Positions 30,986-43,729 of a stretch of DNA of 64,000 nt are shown piece by piece. The stretch spans positions 36,114,469 through 36,178,468 of the forward strand of contig CM043942.1 in the NCBI GenBank assembly GCA_014529385.2. The letters run 5' to 3'. The notes under the pieces were generated by a model. It searched no databases and had not been told where the DNA came from. It was given only the letters and a program-made list of their open reading frames with translations. The stretch comes from Adiantum capillus-veneris. Lineage: Eukaryota; Streptophyta; Polypodiopsida; Polypodiales; Pteridaceae. The first letter of the stretch is position 1. Each line of letters begins with the position of its first letter. Made by a program: the position numbers and the translations under genes.

Positions 30986-32230
30986 ATGGCGGCTTTGCCG
31001 GTCTTGAGCGCTACACACGGTGCTCCATCACCACTTGCCTGTCGCGTGGACTGTCCTGGCGACCTGTTGACACGCATTGACTCCAAAGTACAACACTTGG
31101 CTCCGCATGCCTTGGTTGGCAGGATGATTGGACAGTCTCCACCTCGATCTTCTATTCATTATTGGTGTCAGACTGCATTGGGCACTACGCAGGGACGGAT
31201 CTCGGAGCTTACATTCCTTGGTAGAGGCATCTTCGTGGTACGTCTTTCAGATCCGCGCACTGCCTCAGCTCTCCTGGCTCGCTCTCTGATACTCTCTGAT
31301 CGTAGGATGATATACTTGACGAGGTGGTATCCCGAGTTTACTACTAAGGAGTTTGACATTCGGCATCTTATTCCCAGATTCCCTCTGACGCTATCCTTCC
31401 CGGATATGCCTCTTCATTTTATTGATGAGCATCTCCTTCAGATGATTGCTGCTCATTTTGGCACAGTAGTTCCACGATCCTGCATCTTCTCATCTGGTCC
31501 ACCCCGCATTCAGGTCCTGGTGTTTGGGGATACTTCGTTACCAGATACAGTTACTGTGGCTGTGCGTGATAGAGACTACTCTTGCCGAATGGTAGTCACT
31601 GGCCGCCGAGGACAGTGCCTACGTTGTCACACGATGGGACACTTGGCACGCAATTGCCCCACTCAGCCACGGCATCGGCGACAACAACAGCCGGCTCGTG
31701 GCACCCAGGCTCCGCCACGTGGTCAGCGTCCACAGCCCGTTCCTGCTACTACTACTAGAGCACCTCAGCAGCCTACGGGTGCTCCTCTGCTTCAGTTCCT
31801 ACTGAGACTGCATGGCAGACAGTTGGTCGTAACCATTCCTTCCGTCCTCGTCAGCAACCCACACCGCATGCAGCCCCCAGTGTTAACTCCCCTGCTCCCT
31901 CTCAAGTTTCCGCTCCCTTACCCCCTGCTTCTCCTCGCTATTCTTCTTCTTCCGCCCAGGATCACTTACCTGTGCTACCATCTGCCTCCTTCTCTTGCCA
32001 TTCCCGCTGCCCCCCATCTTCCCGAGGTCCTTCCCGAGGTCCTAGTCCCATGCAGATGGATCATTCACCTCTACTACCTCTTCCTTCTCCTCCTCTCTCC
32101 CACGCCCTTACTCTCCCCCCTCCGCCTTCTGGTCCTTCCCCTCCCTCAAAGCTAATACCTACGTCTCACGCAGTTTTCTCAGCTCTTGCCCTCCTTCCTG
32201 GGGAACTTCCTCGGGCTGAAATGTGCGGTG
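30986..32230 (+). pseudogene. LINE D ORF1 (RNA-binding protein with CCHC knuckle)
   Basis: The ATG at 30986 opens MAALPVLSATHGAPS. The region around residues 60-190 has the DUF4283-type layout: GRISELTFLGRGIFVVRLSD, WYPEFTTKEF and FPDMPLHFIDEHLLQMIA, then HFGTVVP. A CCHC knuckle follows at about residue 210 (GQCLRCHTMGHLARNCPTQ). After it comes a Pro/Gln-rich tail that shifts frame near 31800. The protein would bind LINE RNA. The frame is open through the knuckle. Confidence 0.85.
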
Positions 32231-32243
32231 ACTCAGAAGGACA

Positions 32244-32766
32244 TTGCGGGTGCAGCTCTACCTTATGCATCACAAGCCAGGTTGTGTTCCCTCTTTAATA
32301 GGCAGTCGCTCTCAGCCTACCCATTCCTTTTTCCTTCCATTCCATGCAGCTCAGGAATGGTCCAAGCATCAGGTTCTGCATTTTGTGCATGCACCAAACT
32401 ATGGCTCAGCTTCATTTATGGTTGGCTACTTCCGCTCCGGATGTATTGTCTCCACACTTCCCTTCATGTATTGGTGCTATGGATGGAGTGATGTATATGC
32501 TTGCTATTCATTGCGTATGATCATTCATGTATCCTCAGATGTGGTGCTTCCTATGTCTATGCACATTTGGGGTGTCAAAGCTACAGCATCGGTCATGCAA
32601 TGTAAACAAGCTGAGATCCGCAGTTGGTGCAATGAGACACCATCTTTTAGAGAGGGCTTGCGGGTTGCTTTCCTGCCGCCTGAAAGCCCACCCCTTGGAT
32701 GGCCGAGCTGCCTCCAAGAAGATGCGCAGTTAGACAGATGCTTTACCAATTCTTTCATGCAGACTA
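32244..32766 (+). pseudogene. LINE D: conserved segment between CCHC and endonuclease
   Basis: An open frame of about 170 codons carries LHFVHAPNYGSASFMVGYF, then PMSMHIWGVKATASVMQCKQ, followed by GLRVAFLPPES. LINE F has the same arrangement (MRIWGVKNSAQKMHCEQK, then KILCLLPKM) at 45870-46012, so it is a real part of the family, probably the ORF1 C-terminal domain. I do not recognise it as a named domain. In this copy it runs in frame into the endonuclease start MDLHVVSWNANGL at 32766. Confidence 0.65.
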
Positions 32767-33690
32767 TGGATTTACATGTAGTTTCTTGGAATGCTAATGG
32801 TTTACAGACTTCTCGGGTAAGAGGTTCACGTAAGCTTTTACTTCGCAGAGATTTACAAGCTCATGTAGTAGGCACTGTGGATATTTACTAGTACAGGAGC
32901 ATAAGATTGCCACTCCCTTTGGTAATCTCATGCCCTCAGGAGCTCACACTTTTGGGAGCCTGCTCTGGGCATTCATGGACAGAGTTGCAGTGTATGCATA
33001 TCAGTGGGGCAACGTTACTTGGCATCAGTTCAGCAGCATGGCACCCATGTCGTTGGCAGAGCAGTCTATGTTTCTATCGGATTCAGGACTCTATCATTGG
33101 TTTTATGTCAGCCTATGCACCCTCTACTCCTCGGGAGAGAGCTACTTTTTGTACAGAGCATAAGATGCCACTCCCTTGGTAATCTCATGCCCTCAGGAGC
33201 TCACACTTTTTGGGAGCCTGCTCTGGGCATTCATGGACAGAGTTGCAGTGTATCATATCATGGGGCAACGTTACTTGGCATCAGTTCAGCAGCATGGCAC
33301 CCATGTCGTTGGCAGAGCAGTCTATGTTTTCTATCCGATTCCAGGACTCTATCATCATGGTTTTTATGTCAGCCTATGCCCCTCTACTCCTCGGGAGAGA
33401 GCTACTTTTTGGTCCTCCTTGGTTGCTGCTCTACCTGCTGTGTAACTCTTGGGTTGTTGGAGGCGACTTCAACAACGTCGAGAGCGACTCTGACTGCGAT
33501 CGATCAGTCCTCCCAGTTCTATCCTCCATTTCTCCCGATGAGCAGCCAGCTTGGGATCGATTTCTTCTAGCTATTCAAGGTGTTGACGCACATCAACCTT
33601 TTTTTGGTTACCACCCGCTACACTTCATTACTCGTGGGGGTTTCACAGACAGCAGGGAAGATTATTAGAGCGACTTGATCGTTTTTACAT
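32766..33690 (+). pseudogene. LINE D APE-type endonuclease
   Basis: It starts MDLHVVSWNANGLQTSRVRG, the canonical N-terminus of L1 endonucleases. The ends of two tandem copies of a 260-base segment (32891-33150 and 33151-33410) both read APSTPRERATF or a shifted equivalent. WVVGGDFNNVESDSD near 33452 is the GDFN catalytic motif. Frameshifts surround the duplicated part. Confidence 0.82.
32891..33410 (+). repeat. 260-base tandem duplication inside LINE D
   Basis: GTACAG(G)AGCATAAGAT starts at 32891 and again at 33151. The copies match along their length except for numerous single-base indels, mostly in short homopolymers (TTTTGGG/TTTTTGGG, CCCTTTGG/CCCTTGG). LINE F has no such duplication. 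Confidence 0.9.
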
Positions 33691-33899
33691 TGGCCCTTTG
33701 GGCAGCAGGTCTGGGTGGATTTACTACTATTTGGCGAGGGACCAGCCTCTCAGATCATTTACCCATCTCATTGTTTATCTCTTTCACTAGATCCTCTGCA
33801 CAGAGACGAGGCTGCCGCATCCCTGACAGTGTTCTCACCATTGAAAGTTTTGCAGCAGCAGATTCGTGACTTGTGGTCCACGGGTGCTTCTTATTGTGG

Positions 33900-35260
33900 T
33901 CCCCCTGGAGAGTTCCTTGCCCATTGCATTACTCAGTCTAGTATTCACTGCCATGATCAGACTGTTATTATTCATTGTCAGTTTGAGTACGCGAGTCTGA
34001 CCTTCACATTCCTCTTGGTTCCACTGAGCGCTTGCTTAAGGAGTGGCCTCAGGATGCTTCTCTAGCTGCTAGATAGATAGAGCTCACAGAGGAAATTCGT
34101 CGCGTACAGGAGGCTAGGTCTGAGTTCACTCATCATGCCTCAATATCTCACTGATAGCTAAAGCGATCGAATGAATAAGGACTTCTTCGCTGCGCATAAA
34201 GAGCACCTTGCTGGCACCACCCTTCGGACTTTGTGCGATGCTCAGGGAACACTTCATATGCATCCTTATGTTTATTGTTGATAAGTCTGCAGATTATTTT
34301 GAGCATTGTTTCACGATGCTGATGTATGCACTACTGAGGTTTTACATGCCCGTGAGCAATATGGCATCACACCCGACGTCGTTGTACAGACACTATGGCA
34401 GAGATCTTGTTGGCTCCATTCACACTTGCAGAGCTTTATGCTGCTATCGAGAGTCTAGATCCATCTTCCTGTCCAGGCGAGGATGGCCTCACTAAGAGCT
34501 TTCTTTTTGACCTATTGGATGTATTGCAAATACCGCTGCTTCGTGGTTGTTAGGATATCTTTGCATCAAGATATATGCATCCGGATCTTTGTTCAGGTCT
34601 CATATCTCTTATTCCGAGGGGGTGACACCACACAGCTCCGCCAGTGGAGACCTATTACCCTACTCCCTTCGGTCTATAAGATATTAGTGTTACTGATCAG
34701 CCATCGCTTGCGACTGTTCTTACCAGATATTTATTCATACTTCTCAGACAGTCTTTGTCATGGATCAATGCATACTGGATAATATCTTCACTTTTTATGA
34801 GGCAGTAGAGTGGGCCAGATCATCTTCTGAACCTCTCGCTTTTTCCATCCTTGACTTCGAGAAAGCATACGATCGTGTTGAGTGGGAGTTTCGCGAAGGA
34901 TCATAGCCAGGGTGGGTTTCCCTTCGACATGGATCTCAGGCATTCCGCTCTCTTCAGGACTGCCTGCAGTGCTATTCCTATTGTGGTCGTGTCAGTCGCA
35001 GTTTTGCTCTCTCGATCTGTTCGTCAGGGATGTCTTTTAGCAGCATATCTGTATCTGTTTGCAGGAGAGACTATGTCGACTTTCTTCGAGCGCAGAGTCC
35101 TGCATTTCATGGCTTGACATGCCAATACCCTTCAGCTCCGGAGCTTATCGATCAGGAGTTTGCTGATGACACTATATTGATGTTGCGCTATTTTGCTAGC
35201 AGCTCTTGATGCCATGCGGGAGCCCTGGAGGTTTTTTTGCATTGCCAGTGGTGCACGCAT
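33900..35260 (+). pseudogene. LINE D reverse transcriptase
   Basis: Motifs in order: DPSSCPGEDGLT-like text near 34460, RQWRPITLLPSVYKILVLLI at about 34640, LDFEKAYDRVEWEF near 34853, SVRQGCLLAAYLYLFAGE near 35013, and FADDTILM at about 35159. This is the standard L1-clade RT order, with the catalytic FADD box. Several frameshifts are present. Confidence 0.82.
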
Positions 35261-35299
35261 TAACTGGTATAAATCCTATGGTTACTGTTGGCAGTGATG

Positions 35300-37430
35300 A
35301 CATACCTACTTGGGGGTGACTGATGGTTTCACATGGCTGCAGCCGGGTCAGACATGCAGATATCTTGGCTTCCAGGTTGGATTAGACGTTACCTCACAGC
35401 AGCAGTTTGCACCTGTACTACATCTATATCGCAGGAAGCTATGTCATTGGTCTTCACGTCATCTGTCGTTGGCTGGCCGTGCATTGGTCGCCAACCAGGT
35501 CATTCTGGATATATGGTATAAAATACGGCCTCCTGTTGGATCTAAATTCTGGTGTGATAGCTCAGCTATGCAGCCCTTGCGGAACTTTTTATGAGTGGCA
35601 TAGATGGGACTAACGATACTCCGTGCTCGGTTCAGCCGGTCTACGATTATTCGTCCTAGGCCAGCAGGCGGCCTTGGCATTATTTGATCCAGAATTACAG
35701 AGCCGCGCCCTTCTTACCAAGCTTATTGTTCGGGGTCTCTTTCCCTTCGGCCAAGAACCTTGGAAGATGCTTTTTCAAGCCGCTCTTTCCACAGCGACTC
35801 CACGTCTCGGCACTAGAGATGGCCATACTTGGCAAACAGGGTATCGTTTTCTCTTTACGGATGCCCCCTTATGTGCACCAGCACTCTCTCACCCTTCATC
35901 CGCTCACTCCTTCAGATTTGGGTATCCATGCGGCGAGCTATCATACGCTCACCTCCCTCATGCCGTGAAGAGATTGAACGTCAACCTCTCATTTGGAATG
36001 ATGCAGTTCTTGATTCTTCAGTTAATCCACCCTGTGAGCTTGCAGAGAGGACTCACATTGATTGGGCTGCTTGGGCACTGGCCCTGCTGCCTCTATGCGG
36101 TTGTTTCATGAGACACGTATGCTGGATGCAGATTTTGTGGCAGAACATTATGACATTGGTCGCGGGTAACAGACAGACTGCTTGAGATTGACTCCGCCAT
36201 TCCTTCACACTGGGACGCAGTCATACGAGGCACGGTTCAGATGCCTCCACATTGTGGCTGGGAAGGCCTCTTTGCTCTGAGCACTCTCTTATTAGTTCGT
36301 TTTCACACCATGCTGTTCACAGTTGAGACTGACTACTGTCCGGGGATGCATGCTCGATTGACATATGCTACCACCTCTCCGCACCTTCTCTACAGCGGCG
36401 CTCGATGGGAGGCCATACGAGTAGTTGGGTCTCGCGGGAAGCGTCGTTGTGTTGACCCTCGTTTCGCTTCCGCTGATGTTGCACTTTGGAGGCTTTGGGT
36501 GTGGGAGGGTCGTGCCCTATCTCAGCTTTATTGGGACCCAAGAGAGTGGCATTGGCCTCACCCGAACCCCACCGGTGCACATGTTCATTCTTTGAGTACA
36601 CTGTCAGAATTGGAAGATTCGCATTGATGAGACAGCACACAGAGCAGCCCACTCGTATGCGTTTCTGGTTACATTCAAGTCTCTCCCATGCCTATCTACA
36701 GCAGTTTTGGTCAACCATCTGGGATTTACATGTGCTCGTCGTATTTCTTTTTTCATGTGGATGATTGCACATGCAAGACTTCCAATTGGGACTTGGGTAG
36801 CTTCTATGGGTCATGGTCCGTTATGTACTCGTTGTCCTTTGCGACTCCCTGAGTCACCTGCACACTGTCTTTGGTCATGCTCGTCTTCTCATGTAGTGTG
36901 GATAGCAGTTTGCTCTTTACTTAGCAAAGCTGGTGTTTAGCATGGATTTCTCACTTGGGATCTGTGTCCTGGTTGATGCCGATGCCCGGACCGCATCTTT
37001 TCTAAGAGGGCTCAGACACAGATCCAGCTCTTATGCTTAACTCGACTGGTTATCGGTGAGGGACTTTGGCTATGTTACCACAGATTGCTTGGCAGGGGGA
37101 TCCTCAGACGCGTGATGAAATCTTCTCAGTTATCACTAGCATTGCATTATGGAATGTTTGGAGAGCTCGTTGTCTTCACATTCTCAGTGCGGCTCCACAG
37201 CTCCTTCCGGATACTCTCACTGCCATTTGGCTGGACATCATTCACACCCTCATTTGGCAGTGGGATTCTTCCTTAGGTACATCTAGAGCAGCCGAGGCTC
37301 GTCGATTTGACTTCCTTCGGCGTTGGGCTCGATCTCCACTCTTCTTCACACTTACAGGTGGACAGATTACATGGCATTATGCACCTCCTCTGTGGTTACT
37401 CCTCCACTCATCATATAGACCACCATGAGA
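35300..37430 (+). pseudogene. LINE D C-terminal region with zf-RVT-like motif
   Basis: It includes CRYLGFQVGLDVTSQQQF, then HWSSRHLSLAGRALVANQVI, the usual post-RT region of plant L1 elements. Further on are AARISFFMWMIAHARLPIG-type text and CTRCPLRLPESPAHCLWSC, a zf-RVT-like Cys/His motif, followed by VWRARCLHILSAA. Frames are broken at several points. No RNase H was recognised. Confidence 0.75.
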
Positions 37431-37559
37431 TTGTTCTAGTAGAGTTGTCACTATAGTGGCTATCACCCTTACATTCAGCTTGTACACCCCACGTGATAGG
37501 CTTTTTTGGCATCCGTGGGGGATTATATTGTACTCAGTAATATACAGCCCTGTTTTTGG

Positions 37560-38700
<1,141 letters not shown>

Positions 38701-38749
38701 GAGAGAGAGAAGAAAGAAAGAAAGAAAGAAGATTTTTAACGTCTATGTC

Positions 38750-38765
38750 AGGCCGAAATCGGCCT
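38750..38765 (-). other. LINE 3' terminal hairpin (copy E)
   Basis: AGGCCGA-AA-TCGGCCT, identical to 12193-12208 in LINE C. It lies about 20 bases inside the (GAAA)n tail. Confidence 0.75.
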
Positions 38766-38959
38766 ATGAGACAAATCAAATGTACATGGTGTGTATGTCA
38801 TCCGTCTATCGGAAAGACAAATGAAACAAAACTGATACAAAACTCAACTGAATGTAGGTAGTGGAGTATCTGAGGAGGGATGGAGCTCTATCTCTAGGGG
38901 TATATGCATGTCTATATGCTCAAGGTAGTACAATCATGAGAATGCATCAAGCTATCTAG

Positions 38960-40200
38960 CTCCATCCTGTACTAATGGGGGGATGTAAGATGTGGTACAT
39001 GGGCGGGGCTGGTGCGAAGGCTACCCGGATGAAAGCTGTCGGGTCGGCCCTCATCTGAGCTACTCGCTCCTCAGTGGCACGGCGCTCCCGGGCTCGGATC
39101 TCCTCGATCTGTCGGTGGTGGGAGCTCGCGCCCCTGTAGCCTGTGACTCGTGGTCGTCGTCTAGATCGTTCACCTCCGCCTGTGGGAGTGTCACTCCCAC
39201 AGTGTCTGGTGAGGGAGGGGCGGCAATCCTCTGAAAGAAGTCTGTGAGCTGCGACTGTCTCCCCTCTGTCTGTGTAGCTGTACGTGGCTGTAGTAGTGTG
39301 TCCCGATGGCTCTGTATCTCTAGTAAGAAACGTCCGAGCTGTCTCTGATCTCGAGAGTCCATGATCTCTCGGAGAGTGGCTGTCCTCTGAATAAGGCCTC
39401 ATACCTGCCTCTGATCTCAGTGTATGCTCTGCATCTACATACAAAGTGCTCCTCACTCTCCACCTCCTCTGTGCAGGCTCTGCAGACTCGCTCCTCCCTG
39501 GGAACACTAGTATGTCTCCCGATCTCAATCTCTAACCTGTGTGAAGCCACTCTCAGCTGACCAATCGCCACCCGTGAGCTATGTGGCATATATGTGTCCA
39601 TATAGCGTGGTCTCTGTATGAACCCCCCAGACAATATGGTGAGAAACTGGTCTCTGTAATCTGACATCCTCGTCCCCAAGCCAGGTGACTCCCAGACTCT
39701 CCTAGTGTATAGCTGCCACAGATCCTGTCTCAATACCAAGTTCCTCTCACTGCGAGAGAGGTGAACAGATGGTGAGTGGGGGTCGTACTGGAATGGTGGT
39801 AGGCTCTCCATGTCAAGACCGTGTCCCTCAAACCATGCTCTGACCTGTGAGTACCATGCTCTCTCATGCCCACTCTCTGATAGCTGTATAGGTGCCTCAA
39901 ATGCTCTACGAGTAAGTCTGTCAGGAGGTAGCTCTCTCATCCTCTGGATGAAGCAGACTGTCTGGAATAGTGCCTCTACAACCATAGGTGGTGTGGCGAG
40001 CTCGGCTCTAATAATGTCATGTGGCACTTTCTTCTTGCTGCGGAGCAAGCGTGAGATCATACATACCTGTGGCCTCTCAAGCTGTGTCCACTGGTCAGCT
40101 GTCAATCCTGGTGCCCATACTGCCGCCGAGTACATCAGGGCCGGGGTGACTAAGGTGTCGAAAAGCCACCCCTTCGTGCGGGGCTCCTGAAAGTGTGCCT
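38960..40200 (-). pseudogene. LINE E ORF2 C-terminal part (frameshifted)
   Basis: The frame picks up at about 40195 after a shift: MYSAAVWAPGLTADQWTQLE and CMISRLLRSKKKVPHD, through ERVCRACTEEVESEEHFVCR, to RGQP. At 39378 one G of a GGG run present in LINE C is missing, which shifts the rest (IMDSRDQRQLGRFLLEIQSH). The final 100 codons are Arg/Glu-rich (ARERRATEERVAQMRADP). The Cys/His motif C..C........H...C.C may bind LINE RNA by analogy with L1 C-termini. Confidence 0.8.
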
Positions 40201-42657
40201 GGTTAGCATGGTCAGAGCTGCATATCCTCGGGTGAGCCTGTCAGCAGCAGCCTGCCTCATAGTGAAGGGTCCTGGTAGGCTGGTGAATGTGATGCCAAGG
40301 TAGACATAGGAGGTGACTACATCAACCTGTCCTCCTGCTGCTGTGAAGGTGGCAGCGCTCCTCACTGCACTGGATGTGTGAAAGATCATGACCTTGGTTT
40401 TGCCAAGGTTCACAGTCAACCCCCTGTGTGTGCTGAATTCGTCCAAGGCCTCAAGATGGCGTTGCAAGCCCTCGGGTGACTCTGAAATCAACACAATATC
40501 ATCAGCATATAACATGATGTGGACCGGAGTACCTGCCAAGTCGCTCCCCTCTCCCCCTGCTCGCAGTATGTAGTCGGAGATCTCGTCGATGTAGAGCCCA
40601 AAGAGTGTCGGGGAGAGTGGGCATCCTTGCTTAACACCAATGGTGCTAGCAATGGTCTCTGAAAAACCGCCTGGGCAACGAACTCGACCCGTCACCCTCT
40701 CGTAGAGAGTATATATGGCCCAAATCATCTCTGTTGGTACCCCAATGCTGTGAAGGCGCTGGAAGAGTCTCTCGCGTGGGACTGTGTCAAAGGCCTTGCG
40801 GAAATCCACAAAGCAGCAGTAAAGCCTCTTCTTCCGCGCCTTTGCCCCATCAATGAGGCAGCGCAGAACGAAGATGTGATCAGTGGTGGAGAAAGCTCGT
40901 CTGAAACCTGCCTGGCCTGGAGCTCGTAAACCCTCGGTCTCTGCGTAGCAGCTGAGCTGTGCCTCAAGTACTGCTCCATATAGCTTGGCCATCGTGTGGC
41001 CAATCATGATAGTCCTGTAGTTCCCTGGGTCCAGGGTGTCGCCAGATTTGTGGATAGGCACTATGGTGTGCTGTGTCCACTCCTCTGGGAAGCCCTCCCC
41101 TATAGCCCGGTTGAAGACATGTGCAATCAACGGGGCTATAGTGGAGGCCGCATAAATGATGTGCTCACTCTGTAATCCAGTATGGTCAGCTGATCGTCTC
41201 TGCTGCATGCGGCGTATGGCCCTCTCTACCATCTGTGCTGTAAAGAAGGAGGAGCACGTGGGGCGTGGCCCGTGTGGCTGTGGGATAGGAGGCTGCCCTG
41301 GCACCTCATAAAGTCGCTCTGCATAATCATGCCATATCTGTGGATCCTCAATAGCTGTAATCGGACGTGGCTCGCGTAGGGTGCGCCATGCCGTCGCGCT
41401 ATCTATGCTCATGAATAGGTGGTATAGCTCAAGCTCCTGTGCCTCTTCGAATGCTCGCCGCTTTTGGCGTGTCAGCGTCTTCATATGTCGTCTGGCCTCT
41501 CCCTCTGTGATCTCTCCTAAGGCTCGCCGTGCACGGAGGCGTCGGTATAACTCTCTGCACTCATCATCATACCAACGGTTCTGAGGCATAGTCCCGGGGG
41601 GGGGAGTGCGTCCTGTATGAGTGGTGTGTGGGAAAGAGCTAATAGCTGAACTGTGGAGAACGGAAGAGATATGTGATGTGAGAACTGAGAGTGGTGTGGA
41701 TGGGTGGAGGAGGCATAGGCCATGCTCGACCTCGGCCGAGTAAAGAGAGGCTAGCTCATGTGTGAAATGGATGGTGGTGTGTGGAGTGTGTGCTGTGGAG
41801 CTGTGTGGGATGGTATCTCCGGTGATGGAGAAAGAGAGGTATGTGTGGTCGGCTCCGATGGGTATGGGTGGAATGGTGAAGGATGTGATAAGGTGTGTAG
41901 CCTCCCTGGGTCCCAAAATATAGTCGACTGTACTCCCCCCTCCCTCTGTAACTCCATGTGGCATACAAGTCAGGCCCCCTGAGGTGGGCCACTGGGCCAT
42001 CCCGTTATAAATAACGAGACGGTGCTGGGAGCCAAGTCGAAGTAGGTGTCGTCCGTAGGCTGTGACTGGAGCTCTGTCTGCTGTATCTCTCATAGTAGCC
42101 TCCTCATCTAGAGTGTGTAGTGCCTCTGGGTCCTCGTGGTCATATGCCTCACACTGCTCACTGCGTGTACGAGCGTTGAAGTCTCCCATAAGGAAGACTT
42201 CACCCAGTGTGGAGTACTCCATAATCTCCTCCGTGAGGCATGCGTACGGTGACTCCTGCTCAATAGGGGCGAATCTGGAGCCTGTGGGAGCAAAGTAGCA
42301 AAGGGCAATGTAGACGATCCTGTCTCGTGAGAGCTCGAGGCGAATCCACATGTATCGGGCCTGTGGGTCCCGGGCAACAATCTGTAGTCTGCTGTGAAGC
42401 CCCTGTCTAAAGAGTATGGCCACTCCTCCTGAACCGCGAGTGGTGTGCTGGCGCATACATCCCCGATGTAGAGACTCCCACTGGAATCCATGTATCCGTG
42501 GTAACCCTCTCTCTGGGCTCTCGTGTGTCTCTGTATGTAGAATCATGTCTCGACCTCTCATCACCTCCTCAAGTCTCTCTGGGTGTGTCCATAGGTCTCC
42601 ATTGCAATTCCAAACCGTGACATGAATCTCCTCGTGTGTCCCACAGGCCGCGAGTCC
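40180..42657 (-). CDS. LINE E ORF2: endonuclease and reverse transcriptase
   Basis: This frame is open over more than 800 codons. The N-terminus has VWNCNGDLWTHPERLEEVM, then GSGGVAILFRQGL, EVFLMGDFNARTRSEQ, GSTVDYILGPREA and PIGADHTYLSFSI: a complete APE-type endonuclease with its Asn, Asp and His motifs. The RT follows: IVPIHKSGDTLDPGNYRTIM, then FRRAFSTTDH, FVDFRKAFDTVPRERLF, IGVKQGCPLSPTLFGLYIDE and HIMLYADDIVLISESPEGLQ (YADD catalytic box), VNLGKTKVMIF and YVYLGITF. It shares ORF1's reading frame, separated by one TAG at 42658-42660, and no ATG lies between that TAG and the WNCNG motif. Both enzymatic domains could be functional; a frameshift near 40195 removes the C-terminus. Confidence 0.88.
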
Positions 42658-43577
42658 CTATGCGATGGTCTTGCCATCAATGATAACCCTACCATCTCGA
42701 TATACTGCCTTCTTCCCTTCTTTGCGGGCTTGGTGGACTCTAGGCATGCACGCACGGCGGTGATCTTGTTGCATCTTTGTGAGGTCATCATCAAGATAAA
42801 TCGGGGGGCCTTCTAGCCCTCTCAAGATGACCCTCTTTCGGAGGAAAGAAGTTCGAGACTCCTCGGAGGCGAATTGGAGGATGAGAGCTCTCTTCTTTGG
42901 ATCTTTGCCGGCTCTCCAAACTTTGGAGAAAGGGATCTCTTCTTCCTTATATCCCACTTTCTTGCATAAAGCTTTCCCATCGCTCTCGGGTGTAGACCCT
43001 TCTTCTTCTTTGATGCCGGTCACTCGCACATTGAGACGGCGAGCTTGTCGCATCTTCTCCTCCTCGATGGTTGTGTGTACGATGAGTACCTCATCTTTTT
43101 GGGCTTCCTCTCTTGCTACCTTCTTGATATTCTTTTTGACCACTTCGACCCATCCTTCTTTGGTGGCTTCTAATTTGTCCTCAATGCTTGCGGTGAGGGC
43201 TTTGGTGATCTCCTCCTTGAGGGCTTCCTTAGCCTCCTCTTTAATCTCTCCTTCCTTGGGGTGAGGGATGTGATGGAAGCATGAAGGAGATCGATTTGTG
43301 CCTTCATCTCTTCTTGCTCTTTCCTCCATCTCTCCCTCTCCTTCTCGTTCTCCCGTTCCCTTCTCTCCTTCTCCTCTTTGAGGTTTTGGATTTCCGCTCT
43401 CATGTCCTCCTTCTCTTCGTTCCATAGCTTGATGAAGGTGGCTTTCTCCTCCCTCCGTATCTCTCTCTCCATCCACCATTCTTTCATGTCCTTCTCCAAT
43501 TGTGCAAGCCTCTTGTTCGTGAGCATGAAGGTTGTCTTCATTGTCGATGTCGGCGTCTTGATGATGGGGGAAGACAT
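42658..43577 (-). pseudogene. LINE E ORF1 (coiled coil plus L1-ORF1p-like domains)
   Basis: It starts MSSPIIKTPTSTMKTTF at 43577. A long Glu/Lys-rich coiled coil runs to about residue 100 (EKERRERENEKERERWRKEQ). A frameshift near 43270 leads into a second helical stretch, then the RNA-binding part ARRLNVRVTGIKEEEG, KKRALILQFASEESRTSF, IYLDDDLTKMQQDHRR and GKKAVYRDGRVIIDGKTIA before TAG. The (N)VRVTGI strand and the end-of-protein YRDGRV.I pattern match L1 ORF1p RRM and C-terminal domain layout. No CCHC knuckle is present. Confidence 0.78.
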
Positions 43578-43600
43578 GGTTGTCTTCGAAGCTACCCTCT

Positions 43601-43683
43601 CTTCATATTGTGAAGAAGAGGGGAGAAGGGGAGTACGTGTGTGTATGCGTGTATGTGTGTAGTGTGTGTGTGGGTATGTATCC

Positions 43684-43729
<46 letters not shown>

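Larger units (their letters stand above)
38701..43600 (-). mobile_element. LINE copy E, nearly full length
   Basis: The best-preserved family 1 element. Its tail is (GA)/(GAAA)n at 38701-38730, the 3' hairpin is at 38750-38765, ORF2 spans about 38960-42657 and ORF1 42658-43577. ORF2 is open for 804 codons through the endonuclease and RT. The sequence 38731-39888 is nearly identical to LINE C, which suggests recent amplification of this subfamily. The damage consists of a few indels. Confidence 0.9.

Noticed and set aside
40180-42564. Large host gene encoding a reverse transcriptase-like protein
   Set aside because: All motifs and flanks match other LINE copies in the window, so it is LINE E ORF2, not a domesticated gene.
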